Assembly: GCF_019216885.1 (NCBI RefSeq)
Contig: NZ_JAAQRC020000001.1
Location: forward strand, 62,001 to 126,000
DNA length: 64,000 nucleotides
Origin: Methylobacterium sp. SyP6R
Lineage (GTDB): Bacteria > Pseudomonadota > Alphaproteobacteria > Rhizobiales > Beijerinckiaceae
Direction of reading: 5' to 3'
Shown here: in pieces, positions 34,417 through 43,439 of the stretch
Numbering within the stretch: position 1 is the first letter of the stretch
How the letters are laid out: every line of letters starts with the position of its first letter
Position numbers and translations under genes: made by a program
Notes under the pieces: model-generated
Database searches by the model: none
Seen by the model: only the letters and a program-made list of their open reading frames with translations
Told to the model about the DNA's origin: nothing

Positions 34417-34746
34417 TCAATCCATGACCTTGAGGTCGTTCACGTTCACGTCGACATCCTGGGTGGTGAAGCTCGGTGCCCGGCCGTTCGACTGGGAGAC
34501 GCCGCTGATGCGGTGGTCGCCGCTATCGTAGGTAGCCAGCTTGCCGTCGGTCTCGATGACGAGCCGCTGCTTATCGGGGAAGAACGCGTAGCGCATCCCG
34601 TTCTGGCCACCGCTGGTCGAGGGCTGGCCGAGTTCCTTCGGCCACCATGGCTCCGAGCCCTTCATCGGCTCCATCGGCTTCATGGGTTCCATGGGCTTCA
34701 TGGGTTCCATGGGCTTCATGGGTTCCATGGGCTTCATCGGTTCCAT
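34417..34746 (-). CDS. Conserved protein with N-terminal MEPMKP repeats
   Basis: About five copies of the hexapeptide MEPMKP (18-bp DNA unit) open the frame, so the true start could be any of several ATGs. The remaining about 75 residues form a small domain: SEPWWPKELGQPSTSGGQNG, MRYAFFPDKQRLVIETDGKL, ATYDSGDHRISGVSQSNG. I recall similar Methylobacterium proteins. The beta-type domain has the look of a small sensor or secreted stress protein, but no function is known to me. Confidence 0.65.
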   Translation of the reverse strand: MEPMKPMEPMKPMEPMKPMEPMKPMEPMKGSEPWWPKELGQPSTSGGQNGMRYAFFPDKQRLVIETDGKLATYDSGDHRISGVSQSNGRAPSFTTQDVDVNVNDLKVMD

Positions 34747-35260
34747 TGCGCTCGGTCCTCTGGCGGGATGGCTGACGCCAACGCTACGCTCGAAGCGCCG
34801 AAAGGTTTCCCAAAAACTGGGACGACAAAGTCTGCCGACGAGTATGTCGTTCGAGGACGTTGAGATAAGCGCGGGGATCGCTGCGGAAGCGGGTGAGCTG
34901 GGTTCGGGCCTGCCTGCGGATGGTGAGGGACCCGCATGAGAGGAGCTGCTCGTTGCAAGCTTGAAGCTGTCGTGCTGGGCTCAGGATGCCCCAGGACCAG
35001 CGGGGCAGCGCGAGAGCATGCAAGGCAGCAGGACACCCTCGAACCCCCTGTATGCCCCCCTAACCGTCTCCGCGCAGGCTGCCCTCCCCTACCCTGGCCA
35101 TCGGCAGGGCACGTCACACGTAAGGCGATGCATGGGCAGCGTTGATCTTCATCATCTTTGCCGTCCGATTGTTAACTACGCTCCAGGCGCATTCCGCCGA
35201 GTAATATATTGGAAAGCCGTGCTGTGCAGATATCAATTAGCAACACGGGGAACATGCTCG
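34747..35260. other. Non-coding stretch with one repeat copy
   Basis: No supported gene; the minus-strand frames are Arg/Ser/Pro-rich. It contains the repeat at 34960-35045. The AT-richer bases after 35150 lead into the gene at 35261. Confidence 0.4.
34960..35045 (+). repeat. About 85-bp dispersed repeat, copy 1
   Basis: Shares GAAGCTGT, TGCTGGGCTCA-GATGCCCCAGGACC, CAGCAGGAC and CCTCGAAC blocks with 36693-36784, in the same orientation. Imperfect copy, with small gaps. Confidence 0.55.
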
Positions 35261-35503
35261 ATGTCGAAATTTTTTGCCACCAACAAGATTTTTCAGTTTA
35301 GCGTGATGTGGTTGTTCGTTATCGCGTCCTTCGCCTACGCGGCGGGTGAGAGCGGGAAAGCCATGGCGTGGTCTCTCCTGTATGGCATCCCAGTTGGCTA
35401 CATCGCGGCGGAGATATGGGTTGCATCCCTCCTCCAAAGGGAAATGAAGAAGTGGGTCTGGTTTCCGGCGATCCGTGGATACCTGCGCCGACAGGTTGCT
35501 TAA
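35261..35503 (+). CDS. Small membrane protein (80 aa)
   Basis: ATG 35261 is preceded by GGGGAA. Two hydrophobic helices (FSVMWLFVIASFAYAAG and SLLYGIPVGYIAAEIWVASL), then a basic tail (RGYLRRQVA). No family recognised. Longer readings from 34961 run through the dispersed repeat and are not supported. Confidence 0.5.
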   Translation: MSKFFATNKIFQFSVMWLFVIASFAYAAGESGKAMAWSLLYGIPVGYIAAEIWVASLLQREMKKWVWFPAIRGYLRRQVA

Positions 35504-35726
35504 TACAACAGCGTACCTATTCAATCGCTAAACAGAGCATTTCAAGGACGGCCCTTCTACTGCCACCGCGATTTTTACACCGCTGTTAGCCAGCTAGAGC
35601 AGCCGGGGTTGCGCGGTTGGATACATCATCAACGACGAGATGTAAATCTGGTGACAACAAGCTTCGTTTCGGTATCGTAAGGCTCAAACATCATTTGTCT
35701 ACTGACGGCAAAGAAAGACGAGATCC

Positions 35727-36548
35727 ATGCACTTAGTAATCGACGATACATATGGACCTAAAACCAACGGTCAGTCGCGCTACGTGACAGGGAACCGAAG
35801 GACTTGCGTCGCATTGCGTTTCAAAGATGACGAGGTCGAATATGTACGAAATCAGTTAAAAGAATGCCTTGCGCATGTTTCATCTATCATCGGAAAGCCC
35901 TTGACGGAGTTTCATTTCACCGAAATTTTCAATCGGCGTGGTCAGTGGGCACAGACTGAGGATGGATTAAATCTGAAGATATTCGGATTTTTTGCAGAAC
36001 TGTATAGCATTAAGCGCTGGCCTGTAATGCTCCAGACGGTGGATGACAGGACTTTCGTAGGGCATAACGTTAGTAACTGGGCAGGAAAGATCGATGGACT
36101 TGATCTAACTGATCGTTATACTCAGAGCTTGGTACTGCTCTGCATGCGATTTCAGAGAGAATTGCCCGAATGCGAAGAGCCGCTCACGGTATTAGTGGAT
36201 CAAGGCCTAAGAAAGCCAGGCGCCCCATTCGGGAAAACTCTGTTCCGAGAGTGGAAAGGCCAATTCCGAGGCGAGTACGTCGCCTCGACCGAACCTCTTA
36301 TGCAGTTGACTGACTTTGTTGCCTATTGCATCAATCGATCTACTGTCCTTCAAATCAAATCAAATAGGAGCAAAACAGATTTATATTTTCTAAGGATGAT
36401 CGAAATGATGAACTTAAACACAACAGATCTACAGTTTCACAAACTACCAGCGTCCTTTAATGCTCAAGATATCGATGAGCTTCATCGACTAGACCGTGTG
36501 GCGAAGGTGCTTGAACCAGCAAAAGACGAAGATGAGGAGTTAAATTGA
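35727..36548 (+). CDS. DUF3800-like protein
   Basis: A 273-aa protein of low GC. It begins MHLVIDDTYGPKTNGQSRYV (acidic residues at the first strand), has EFHFTEIFNRRGQW in the middle and ends the core with STEPLMQLTDFVAYCINRS, which is the common DUF3800 pattern (RNase H-like fold with scattered acidic residues). Members are often found alone in phage or defence regions; their substrate is unknown. The start ATG 35727 is the first in frame. It is isolated between two non-coding stretches. Confidence 0.6.
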   Translation: MHLVIDDTYGPKTNGQSRYVTGNRRTCVALRFKDDEVEYVRNQLKECLAHVSSIIGKPLTEFHFTEIFNRRGQWAQTEDGLNLKIFGFFAELYSIKRWPVMLQTVDDRTFVGHNVSNWAGKIDGLDLTDRYTQSLVLLCMRFQRELPECEEPLTVLVDQGLRKPGAPFGKTLFREWKGQFRGEYVASTEPLMQLTDFVAYCINRSTVLQIKSNRSKTDLYFLRMIEMMNLNTTDLQFHKLPASFNAQDIDELHRLDRVAKVLEPAKDEDEELN

Positions 36549-36958
36549 GAAATATAAGTGATCAACGCATCCGGAAGGCGCTCAAGTTCACGCGCTAGGC
36601 CGTGCGTTCTTCTATTAGAAGCGTTTAGCTAACCTCAGTTAGCTATCTCCTGCTTCGCCTGAGAGGCCTGTCACCAGTAGAGATGCCTCTTCGGAGCTGA
36701 AGCTGTAATGCTGGGCTCAAGATGCCCCAGGACCGACAGGGGAACGCAGCAGCTGCCCAGCAGCAGGACGCCCCTCGAACGCGCTGTGCGATGCTCCTGC
36801 GCGTCGCGCTTACCGCCCGCGTTCTCCTCGACGGCTGGGGCAAAGGGGCAAAATCGCAGCCGCGGGACTGTCGCTGGTACACCCCAACCTCTCCCTGCGC
36901 CCGCAGCCTATGGCAGCAGCGAAGCCCCGGAAGGCTCCGCTGCTGCCGCCCACATCGA
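36549..36958. other. Non-coding stretch with second repeat copy
   Basis: No supported gene in about 410 bases. It contains the repeat at 36693-36784 and, near 36890-36960, the downstream flank of the flagellin gene. Confidence 0.4.
36693..36784 (+). repeat. About 90-bp dispersed repeat, copy 2
   Basis: Imperfect copy of 34960-35045, same orientation. Conserved core TGCTGGGCTCAAGATGCCCC then AGGACC. Confidence 0.55.
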
Positions 36959-38248
36959 TTAGCGTAGCAGCTGCAAGATGCCCTGGCTGGCCTGGCTTGC
37001 CAGCGACAGCGAGGACACGGCCAGGGACTGTCGGGTCGCCAAGGCCTGTGAGTTCGCCGCCTCCTCGTTCATGTCGGCGTTCGTGAGGTTGGCCGCACCC
37101 GTGGTGAGCACGTTGATCATCTCCTTCGTGAAGTTCTGCCGGTTCTGAACCGTGGACAGGTTGGACCCGAACGTGGAGGAGATGGATTTCAGGTTCGCCA
37201 GCGCATTGCTGAGCGCATCCGCGGCCTTGGTGAGGTCCGCGTTGTTCTGGATGCCGATGTCAGCACCCAGCTGAGCCGTCGCACTGTCCTTGAACTCGCC
37301 GATGCCCAGCGCGGACGCGGACAACGACGTGCCCTGGATATCCAGCTTGGATTTAGCCGCGCCGGTCTTCTCGTTGAACGCGATGCTCAACCCGTCGCCG
37401 GCGAGCAGGTTGGTGCCGTTGAAGCCGGCATCCCGGGCGGCCTGATCCAGCTGGGTCCGCAGCGCGTTGAACTGACCCACTAAGGCCGAGCGCTGCGCGG
37501 AGGTGCCGCCGGCCGCCGAAGGTGTTGCGCCGCCGGTGAGCTTGGCCGTCTCCGTTGCATCCACCGCGAAGGCTCCAGAAGTGGTCTTGCCCAGGCCTAC
37601 CGAAAGGGTGTCCGATCCCGTGCCGGTGATCTGCAACTGCCCCTGCACGTCGATCGTGGCGGTGGCGATGCCCGACTTGTTGATGTTGCTGACGAGGTCG
37701 CTCACCGTGTCGGTGGAGCCGATGTCGAACTTGTAGGTGGTGAAGCCCGCGCTGAGCTGCATCTGGTTGGCGTTGCTCGTGTTGATGCCCACCACGCCGG
37801 GAGTGCTCGAGGTGGCCGCTGCGGCCGTGCCGGCGAGCGTCTTGCCCATCGATACGTCGTAGATGCTCTTGCCCGTAGCGGTGGCTTCACCGGCCGTGGC
37901 GAGCGCTCGGGTACCCTGCAACTTGGGCAGGTTGGAGGTGGCGTTGGACTGCGCCTGGGTCACCACCGACTGCATCTGCTTGACGACGGTGGTGACCGCA
38001 TCGACGCCCTTCGCGGCGGCCTGGATCGTCTGGATGCCGTTGGAGACGCCGTCGAGGAGATCCGACAGCGAGGACGCACGATCGCTGAGGCCCACCGCCG
38101 TGAAGTAGTTGACGGGGTTGTCGAGGGCCGAGTTCACCTTCTTGCCCGTGGACAGCCTGCTCTGATTGGTGGCGGCCAGCGCAGCAGTGTCCTGCAAGGA
38201 CAGCAGGTTCTGGCGAGTAGAAGCGGAGAGCGTGATGGACGACGACAT
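36959..38248 (-). CDS. fliC: Flagellin
   Basis: A 429-aa protein. The conserved N-terminal D0/D1 region (ITLSASTRQNLLSLQDTAAL, ATNQSRLSTGKKVNSALDNP, VNYFTAVGLSDRASSLSDLL) and the C-terminal D1/D0 region (MINVLTTGAANLTNADMNEE, AANSQALATRQSLAVSSLSL, ending ASQGILQLLR) are complete. The variable middle is Thr/Ala/Gly-rich. It is secreted by the flagellar type III apparatus and polymerises into the filament. No other flagellar gene is near, so it is an orphan copy. Confidence 0.92.
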   Translation of the reverse strand: MSSSITLSASTRQNLLSLQDTAALAATNQSRLSTGKKVNSALDNPVNYFTAVGLSDRASSLSDLLDGVSNGIQTIQAAAKGVDAVTTVVKQMQSVVTQAQSNATSNLPKLQGTRALATAGEATATGKSIYDVSMGKTLAGTAAAATSSTPGVVGINTSNANQMQLSAGFTTYKFDIGSTDTVSDLVSNINKSGIATATIDVQGQLQITGTGSDTLSVGLGKTTSGAFAVDATETAKLTGGATPSAAGGTSAQRSALVGQFNALRTQLDQAARDAGFNGTNLLAGDGLSIAFNEKTGAAKSKLDIQGTSLSASALGIGEFKDSATAQLGADIGIQNNADLTKAADALSNALANLKSISSTFGSNLSTVQNRQNFTKEMINVLTTGAANLTNADMNEEAANSQALATRQSLAVSSLSLASQASQGILQLLR

Positions 38249-38611
38249 GACATAATCTCTCTAAATCGCCTTGCGTGGATCGCGAAGACTTCGAGGATTA
38301 TTGCTGGCAGTGCTCTGTTGGGCGGTTAATAATCTATTTTGGACTTATCAATGTTCAGACGAAGCGTACTGATCTACCGACGATGCGTACTTGATGGTTC
38401 GCCGGAGAATGTGGCCAGTGTGCGGCTCCTCTGTGAGCCGGCTGCAGGCCACATTCATTGCTTTCGACCCCAAACGGCAGGTAATCTGCACGATATCCCT
38501 GGGTTGATATGGGCATTTTAAATATTGCGAAATATTTTTCACAAGATTTTATGACACAAAACGATGCAATTGTATGCTATATAATTCGAAATTATCTCTT
38601 TAATAGTTAGA
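38249..38611. other. Flagellin upstream region and hairpin
   Basis: No gene seen. A nested hairpin (outer GTGGCC 38411-38416 / GGCCAC 38447-38452, inner CGGCTC 38423-38428 / GAGCCG 38435-38440) lies downstream of the HNH gene and may terminate it. The flagellin promoter should be in 38250-38340. Confidence 0.45.
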
Positions 38612-39817
38612 TTATTCAGTGTTATCCTGAAAATAGTCAGACCTGTGAATGGCGAGGTAGCGTCTATTTTCTTCGTTGAGACCATTTATTTGGAGGCCAT
38701 TGAGCCCGAGCTGCGCCCGAACCCCAGCGGATAGAACAGAAGAAGACAGTAGCCGGCCATCGTCGGCGAATGTTATAAGCCCGCGATCAAAAAGCGCATC
38801 GATATGCACTGCAAGTAATAGGCCATTATTTGTATCCAATCGCTCGGTAGGCGTACTGTCGCACCACGGTTTTATGTGAGAGGCGCGCAGAAGCTCTGGA
38901 AGGGGCAGGTTCGTCAAGGCACAGCGACGCGACCAGCGATCCATTAGATTATTTCGAAACCGAGCTTGTCCAAGCCGGGCAGCGCGAACACTCTCGGTTT
39001 CAGTTTTTGGATCTCCTGCCACAGCGGCTGGCAAGATTGCAGCACCAGGAGCAGCACCAGATGCGGGGCGTCGCAAAGCTGCGACAAAAGCTGCCAAAGC
39101 CTCTGGTGTTTCGAAGTCAAAATCTAATCCGTAAGGTCTTTCAGTCTCTCCAGTGTGGAAGCGTGCTGGAAAGCCGCGGAACGATTGGTTGTGAACATAC
39201 TCACCAGCTGGCATGGGCCGCCTCACCCCAGGGATCGCCCGCAGTTCGTCCACGCGATCATAAAAAGAGGGGTCAATAACGAGTACTAGGCTCTCACTCT
39301 CCTGTTTTATATAAAATACCAAATCATCAATAGTCGCACGCTGTGATTTAATTTTTGCTTCCTCAACATTAAATCCAATATTTTTTAGTTCAATGCTTAT
39401 CATTTCATTGGTCAGTATAGGGCGCAAATCTGCATCCAATGCCCAGCTTACCTGAACCGGTGTGGTTGAGGTAGCTGTTACTGCTCGCCCCAACCCCTCA
39501 TAGCGGAAGGCTGCAGCTTCATTTTCACGAGTAAAAATGTGCACACGATAGCGACCACTCAGGAGCTTGCGTATTTGCGGTTGATTGAGAGTTGTTCCCT
39601 CTTTGGCCTCCCAAAATAACTGCTCGCCAGACCAATAATTGTGATAATCATGCCCGGTGCGGCCTGGTACTCCAACGCCGCAAAATACGAAAAACTCACC
39701 TCTGAATTCGCGATATCCTGTGTCCCAAGCGCCGCCTTGACCTGGATCACCCACGATCTTCCGAATGTCTGCGCGAGTGTATTCGCCTTGTAGAGTAAAA
39801 AGGAGCGGAGATTTCAT
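38612..39817 (-). CDS. HNH endonuclease, restriction-enzyme-like
   Basis: A 401-aa protein. ATG 39817 is chosen because AAGGA lies at the proper distance; an ATG at 39862 has no such site. The N-terminal part (YTRADIRKIVGDPGQGGAWD, then EQLFWEAKEGTTLNQPQIRK, VHIFTRENEAAAFRYEGLG) resembles the DUF3427-type module found in restriction-like proteins. The C-terminus is an HNH_2 domain (RCALTNLPLPELLRASHIKP, NGLLLAVHIDALFDRGLITF). This layout is typical of modification-dependent nucleases that cut foreign DNA. It stands without a methyltransferase, in line with that type. Confidence 0.75.
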   Translation of the reverse strand: MKSPLLFTLQGEYTRADIRKIVGDPGQGGAWDTGYREFRGEFFVFCGVGVPGRTGHDYHNYWSGEQLFWEAKEGTTLNQPQIRKLLSGRYRVHIFTRENEAAAFRYEGLGRAVTATSTTPVQVSWALDADLRPILTNEMISIELKNIGFNVEEAKIKSQRATIDDLVFYIKQESESLVLVIDPSFYDRVDELRAIPGVRRPMPAGEYVHNQSFRGFPARFHTGETERPYGLDFDFETPEALAAFVAALRRPASGAAPGAAILPAAVAGDPKTETESVRAARLGQARFRNNLMDRWSRRCALTNLPLPELLRASHIKPWCDSTPTERLDTNNGLLLAVHIDALFDRGLITFADDGRLLSSSVLSAGVRAQLGLNGLQINGLNEENRRYLAIHRSDYFQDNTE

Positions 39818-39916
39818 CCTTGCTTCCTTGTCGTGATTTGCTGGCCCGATCTGGGAGCGCATCTTGCAATGGAATGGTACGGGCTGTTGTGAAATATCTA
39901 TAATTTGCCGTGCGTG

Positions 39917-40909
39917 TCAAAGCTCGCGCAGCCATCCTAGGAGCGGCGCGTCAGCGGGCTGTGGTGCTCGTATCTCGGGTCCGGGCTGCACCTCGCTGGG
40001 GTTCACCCCGTACTTGCGCCGGAAGGCCCGGCTGAACACCAGATCATTGTGGAAGCCGCACTCGTGGGCGAGCCGCGCGATCTTGGGCCGCCGGCCCTCG
40101 CTGTGCCGCAGCCGTCGCATGGCCTCGGTCAGCCGGCGATCCCGGATATACGCGTAAACGCCACCATCGGGGGCAAACAGCTGGTACAGCGGCGTCCGCG
40201 AGAGCCCGAACTGGGCGCTCAGCATGGGCAGGTCCACCTGCGCCAGATGCTGCTCGATAAACTGCTGCACGGCGAACCGTAGCTGGGTTTCCCCAGCGGG
40301 GGCTGGCGCAGCGCTGCCGCTGACCTCCCAAGCCAATGCCCTGCACAGGTCCACCGTAGCTGGCACCAGATGGTGCGTGAGCCCGGGTGTGGCTGACACC
40401 GCGCATTCGTTGAAGTGGCGTAGGAAGTCCGACAGCAGCTGGGCCAATGGGTATGCGGAGCCGGCGAGAACGCCACCGTGCATACTGGCGAGCTCATCGG
40501 CGCGATCCCCGAGCGTGCGGCGCGGCAGGAACAGCGTTGCCCCCCGGCCCTGCTCCGTCTCCATGCGGATGGGCCTGGCTAGGTCGAGCACGAGGAGATC
40601 GCCGGGGGCGGCCTCGATGGGGCTGCCACCCACATCGACCCGGATGCTGCCGCTGACCGTCGTCCTCAGCACCAGATGATCCAGTCCCTGATCCCGTATG
40701 CGCTCCGAGCTTCGCTCCACCGATTGGGCTGGCACCTCATCCGCGGCAAGCACCATCTGGCCGAGGTGTTGGTAGCGCTGAAACGCCGTGATCGGTACTT
40801 CGGTCTCCGTGGGGACCGAAGCATCGAAGATGGGGGCGAGGCTGGTTATCCAGGCCCGCCGGCGGCGACCAGGTTCGGCGATGTGCTCAAAGCGGTGTTC
40901 GAGGATCAC
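39917..40909 (-). CDS. AraC-family transcriptional regulator
   Basis: A 330-aa protein. The N-terminal sensor region is of the AraC-binding type (IRVDVGGSPIEAAPGDLLVL, DLARPIRMETEQ). The C-terminal pair of helix-turn-helix motifs is complete: VQQFIEQHLAQVDLPMLSAQ, FGLSRTPLYQLF and IARLAHECGFHNDLVFSRAF, FRRKYGVNPSEVQ. The target is unknown; no obvious regulated operon adjoins. Confidence 0.88.
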   Translation of the reverse strand: MILEHRFEHIAEPGRRRRAWITSLAPIFDASVPTETEVPITAFQRYQHLGQMVLAADEVPAQSVERSSERIRDQGLDHLVLRTTVSGSIRVDVGGSPIEAAPGDLLVLDLARPIRMETEQGRGATLFLPRRTLGDRADELASMHGGVLAGSAYPLAQLLSDFLRHFNECAVSATPGLTHHLVPATVDLCRALAWEVSGSAAPAPAGETQLRFAVQQFIEQHLAQVDLPMLSAQFGLSRTPLYQLFAPDGGVYAYIRDRRLTEAMRRLRHSEGRRPKIARLAHECGFHNDLVFSRAFRRKYGVNPSEVQPGPEIRAPQPADAPLLGWLREL

Positions 40910-41463
40910 GGCGTGGCTGCCGTGGTGAGCTGCCGGCCGCAGCGGGTGCCTGGCGGCTCACGATGCACCTGGGAATGCCGGGGCCTCACGCGCACGCGCG
41001 AGAGCGCATCTCGGCATGTGGATGCCGAAATTTGGCCGATCTGGCTCATTTTTTAAAAGATCACTCTGTCTTGGCGGTGTCGCGAGGACGAGTGGAGTTT
41101 GCGTTGAGCGTGTTGCTGCGCCTGTTATCGAACGGAAGTCAGAAAATGCGTTTGCATATGCTGCGTACTAGAGTGCCTACGTTACGTACTTGAGCTGGCT
41201 GTACGTGTGGACCGTCGTAGATCGAGCCGGGTGAGGGTGCAGCTGATGCTGGCGGACCTGCGGATGCGGCCGGCTACCCACGACCAAAACCCGATTTCGC
41301 GCACTTGCTGTGCTGGGTGAGCGAGCGCAAACCTAAGCTCTTGTGGGATCGCTCTTTTTTTCTGCGGGATCGGCGGTTTTGACGACACTGCGCCACGCCG
41401 GGATCACCGCATCTCGGGGTGACGGCGCCGCACCCATGTACGTGCGCCGTCACCGAAACGGGG
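40910..41463. other. Non-coding stretch with repeat copy B
   Basis: No supported gene in about 550 bases. It contains the 70-bp repeat at 41319-41388 with a T7 run in its centre. Confidence 0.45.
41319..41388 (+). repeat. 70-bp dispersed repeat, copy B
   Basis: Begins GAGCGAGCGCAAACCTAAGC and ends TTGACGACAC. Gapless match to 33334-33403 (about 80 percent by hand count). Confidence 0.7.
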
Positions 41464-41928
41464 TCACGCCGCCTTCTTCTTGCGCCGCTCCGCCATCATG
41501 AGACCCCGGGCCACCGCCGCCTCCTTGATCTGGGCGTCCAGCTCCCCTGCCCTCACTGCGTTGATCAGGGCGTCGATGATCGCCGGCAGCTTGTCGAGGG
41601 TGCCGATGCCGATGGCGGCCTTGCCCGGCTGCAGCGGCATGGGCTTGCCGCCCACGCGGAGGATGAAGTGCGTGGTGCCGGCCTCGTCCTGGAACCAGCC
41701 GCGGCGCACACGCCGGTTGACCTCCATACGCACCCGCTGGCCCTGGGCATCCTTGCGCATGCCGAGGGTTTTGGGGGGCTGGTACACCCGGCCTTCGAGG
41801 GTGGCCGTCACCATCTCCTTCTGCTCGGCGAGCTGACCCAGCAGCTTCTCACGCGCCCGCGCGAGGGGGTCGTTGGCCGACACGGCGGGGGCGGCAGCGC
41901 TGAGCTTGAGGGTCTTGAGCACCGACAT
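41464..41928 (-). CDS. DUF6641-family protein
   Basis: A 154-aa protein starting at ATG 41928 (GAAGGAC ribosome site). It fits the DUF6641 pattern: MSVLKTLKLSAAAP at the start, ARAREKLLGQLAEQKEMVTA, LEGRVYQPPK, a central WFQDEAGTTHFILRVGGKPM and AVRAGELDAQIKEAA near the C-terminus, ending in a Lys/Arg cluster. This family is frequent on plasmids and prophages of Alphaproteobacteria; the function is not known. A long antisense frame over it is a shadow. Confidence 0.75.
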   Translation of the reverse strand: MSVLKTLKLSAAAPAVSANDPLARAREKLLGQLAEQKEMVTATLEGRVYQPPKTLGMRKDAQGQRVRMEVNRRVRRGWFQDEAGTTHFILRVGGKPMPLQPGKAAIGIGTLDKLPAIIDALINAVRAGELDAQIKEAAVARGLMMAERRKKKAA

Positions 41929-42585
41929 GTGTGTGTCCTTCGCTTGAGCACGACCACTTCTCATGTCCAGGACACTACTGCCGTTGTCCTGCTGTTCAAC
42001 CTGAGATTAAATCGAGATGATCTAGGACGTCGCCCCATCCGTGATCGATCACAAAATGCACAAGAACGCACAAGGATACTGCCCGGCCAGGATATAGATT
42101 TTAAGTTGTTGATTTTGCGCTCTTATTTTTCGTTATTTCGGGCTCTTTGGTGTGACCGCGGTGCATGCTCGCCCGCGGCACCCTCTCCCAAAGCAATTAC
42201 GACCCAAAATCAGATGGGTAGACTGGAAGTCCGCGAGTGGCGCTCTCCACGTAGCGGCAGCGAAGTGGCGCCACGAGCAGCCATCGCCAGATGGCTGCGA
42301 GAGCAGCAGGCGCGGAAAGCGCGTCCCGACGGAGCCGCGGCTGGCTGGCTTGAAGAGCCAGACACGACGCGGAACGTCAGGGACAACGCCTGATTGTGCT
42401 TCGTTGGATAGCGTCTTAAGGACGAGTAATCTCTCTATATAGAGAGATTGTTCTTTCTTATGTCGTTAGCCAATGATGCATTGTCAGTCGGATGAATATT
42501 ATATGTTCTTACCTATGTGGCATAAATATCGACGGGCACGAGCCCACTGTCGTACAAAGGGATATGAGCAAAAAAGGAGATGCCC
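41929..42585. other. Mostly non-coding, with a perfect palindrome
   Basis: No strong gene. A 59-codon frame (42214-42393, MGRLEVREWRSPRSGSEVA) has host-like composition but no ribosome site. A perfect 22-bp palindrome lies at 42428-42449. Confidence 0.4.
42428..42449. promoter_or_regulatory. Perfect 22-bp palindrome
   Basis: Two 11-base arms AATCTCTCTAT / ATAGAGAGATT without spacer, followed by GTTCTTTCTT. It could be an operator for the gene at 42586 or a terminator-like hairpin for plus-strand transcripts. Confidence 0.5.
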
Positions 42586-43131
42586 ATGAAGAAGCAAATT
42601 GAAGACTGGCTGAATGTTGAGACGGAGACGCGAGATTGGCTGCGCGCCCAACTCGAGCGCTCGCAGAAATATCAAATCAGCCGAGGCGTGCGGTTCGATC
42701 TAAATTTTTCTGACTATGTGGATCTGTGGGGCCTCGCTAGGATTAAAAAGGTAACGAGCCTGCTCAAATCAGGAAAGCTTTTCAAGAGAATGCGCGATCC
42801 CGACAAAGGGTGGGTGCTTAGTTGGACGACAAAGGAGGCACGCGAAGCGAGAGAAATGAATTACGCGACCGCGCGCATTCTTCAGCGTAATACGAGCAGG
42901 CACCGCTTTTATCTCAAGGCCGGCGAAACGCATACTGACGAAGCAAAGCGCCGAATTGGAGATGCCAAACGAGGGAAGCCACTTTCAGATTTACACAAAC
43001 AGAGGATTAGCGACGCTCGCACAGGCGTTCCTCAAAGCGACGACCATAAGAAAAGACGCATTGACGCCATTCGCGCTACTAAGCAGAGACAACGTGAAGA
43101 GCGTGCTAGGCTCCTAGATTGCGCAGCCTGA
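42586..43131 (+). CDS. NUMOD3-containing protein, homing-endonuclease related
   Basis: A 181-aa protein. ATG 42586 is preferred over the ATG at 42580 because the AAAAGGAG site directly abuts the latter. The C-terminal half carries tandem NUMOD3-type motifs: HTDEAKRRIGDAKRGKPLSD and LHKQRISDARTGVPQSDDHK, KKRRIDAIRATKQ. These are DNA-binding helices of GIY-YIG and HNH homing nucleases. The N-terminal half (WLNVETETRDWLRAQLERSQ) shows no nuclease signature, so it may be a stand-alone DNA-binding protein or a diverged nuclease. It suggests phage origin. Confidence 0.65.
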   Translation: MKKQIEDWLNVETETRDWLRAQLERSQKYQISRGVRFDLNFSDYVDLWGLARIKKVTSLLKSGKLFKRMRDPDKGWVLSWTTKEAREAREMNYATARILQRNTSRHRFYLKAGETHTDEAKRRIGDAKRGKPLSDLHKQRISDARTGVPQSDDHKKRRIDAIRATKQRQREERARLLDCAA

Positions 43132-43229
43132 GGCTTTGATGACAGGCCTAAGTTTGGCTAATCGATACTGCAGACGAATTGCCGCAGTATCACTCATCCA
43201 ATACGAACCAAGCAAAAAGAGGAGATAAA

Positions 43230-43439
43230 ATGCCCCGCAAATATTTTAGCCGACCCACGCGCCCCGCTCGATCGCTGCCTTGCGATAGAAGCATGAACGT
43301 CGGTGAACATGTTGATCTTTGGATCGCCTGTGCGCGCGTATCTCCCGAACTGCGCCAGCGAACTGAAGACGATATGATCCAGCTCATACTCAAGATGAAC
43401 CCCGGTTATCGGGATACGCCCTCACGGAAACGAAAATAG
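43230..43439 (+). CDS. Small hypothetical protein (69 aa)
   Basis: ATG 43230 has an AGAGGAG site at good distance. Basic N-terminus (MPRKYFSRPTRPARSLPC), then NVGEHVDLWIACARVSPELR, which recalls a segment of the neighbour (SDYVDLWGLARIKK), and a basic tail. Probably a phage-type small DNA-associated protein. Confidence 0.5.
   Translation: MPRKYFSRPTRPARSLPCDRSMNVGEHVDLWIACARVSPELRQRTEDDMIQLILKMNPGYRDTPSRKRK

Noticed and set aside
34734..35117. Minus-strand frame of 127 codons near the repeat
   Set aside because: Low-complexity Arg/Ser/Pro product, no ribosome site, and it crosses a dispersed repeat.
41419..42393. 324-codon plus-strand frame opposite the DUF6641 gene
   Set aside because: Mostly antisense of a recognised family; the last 59 codons alone might code but have no ribosome site.
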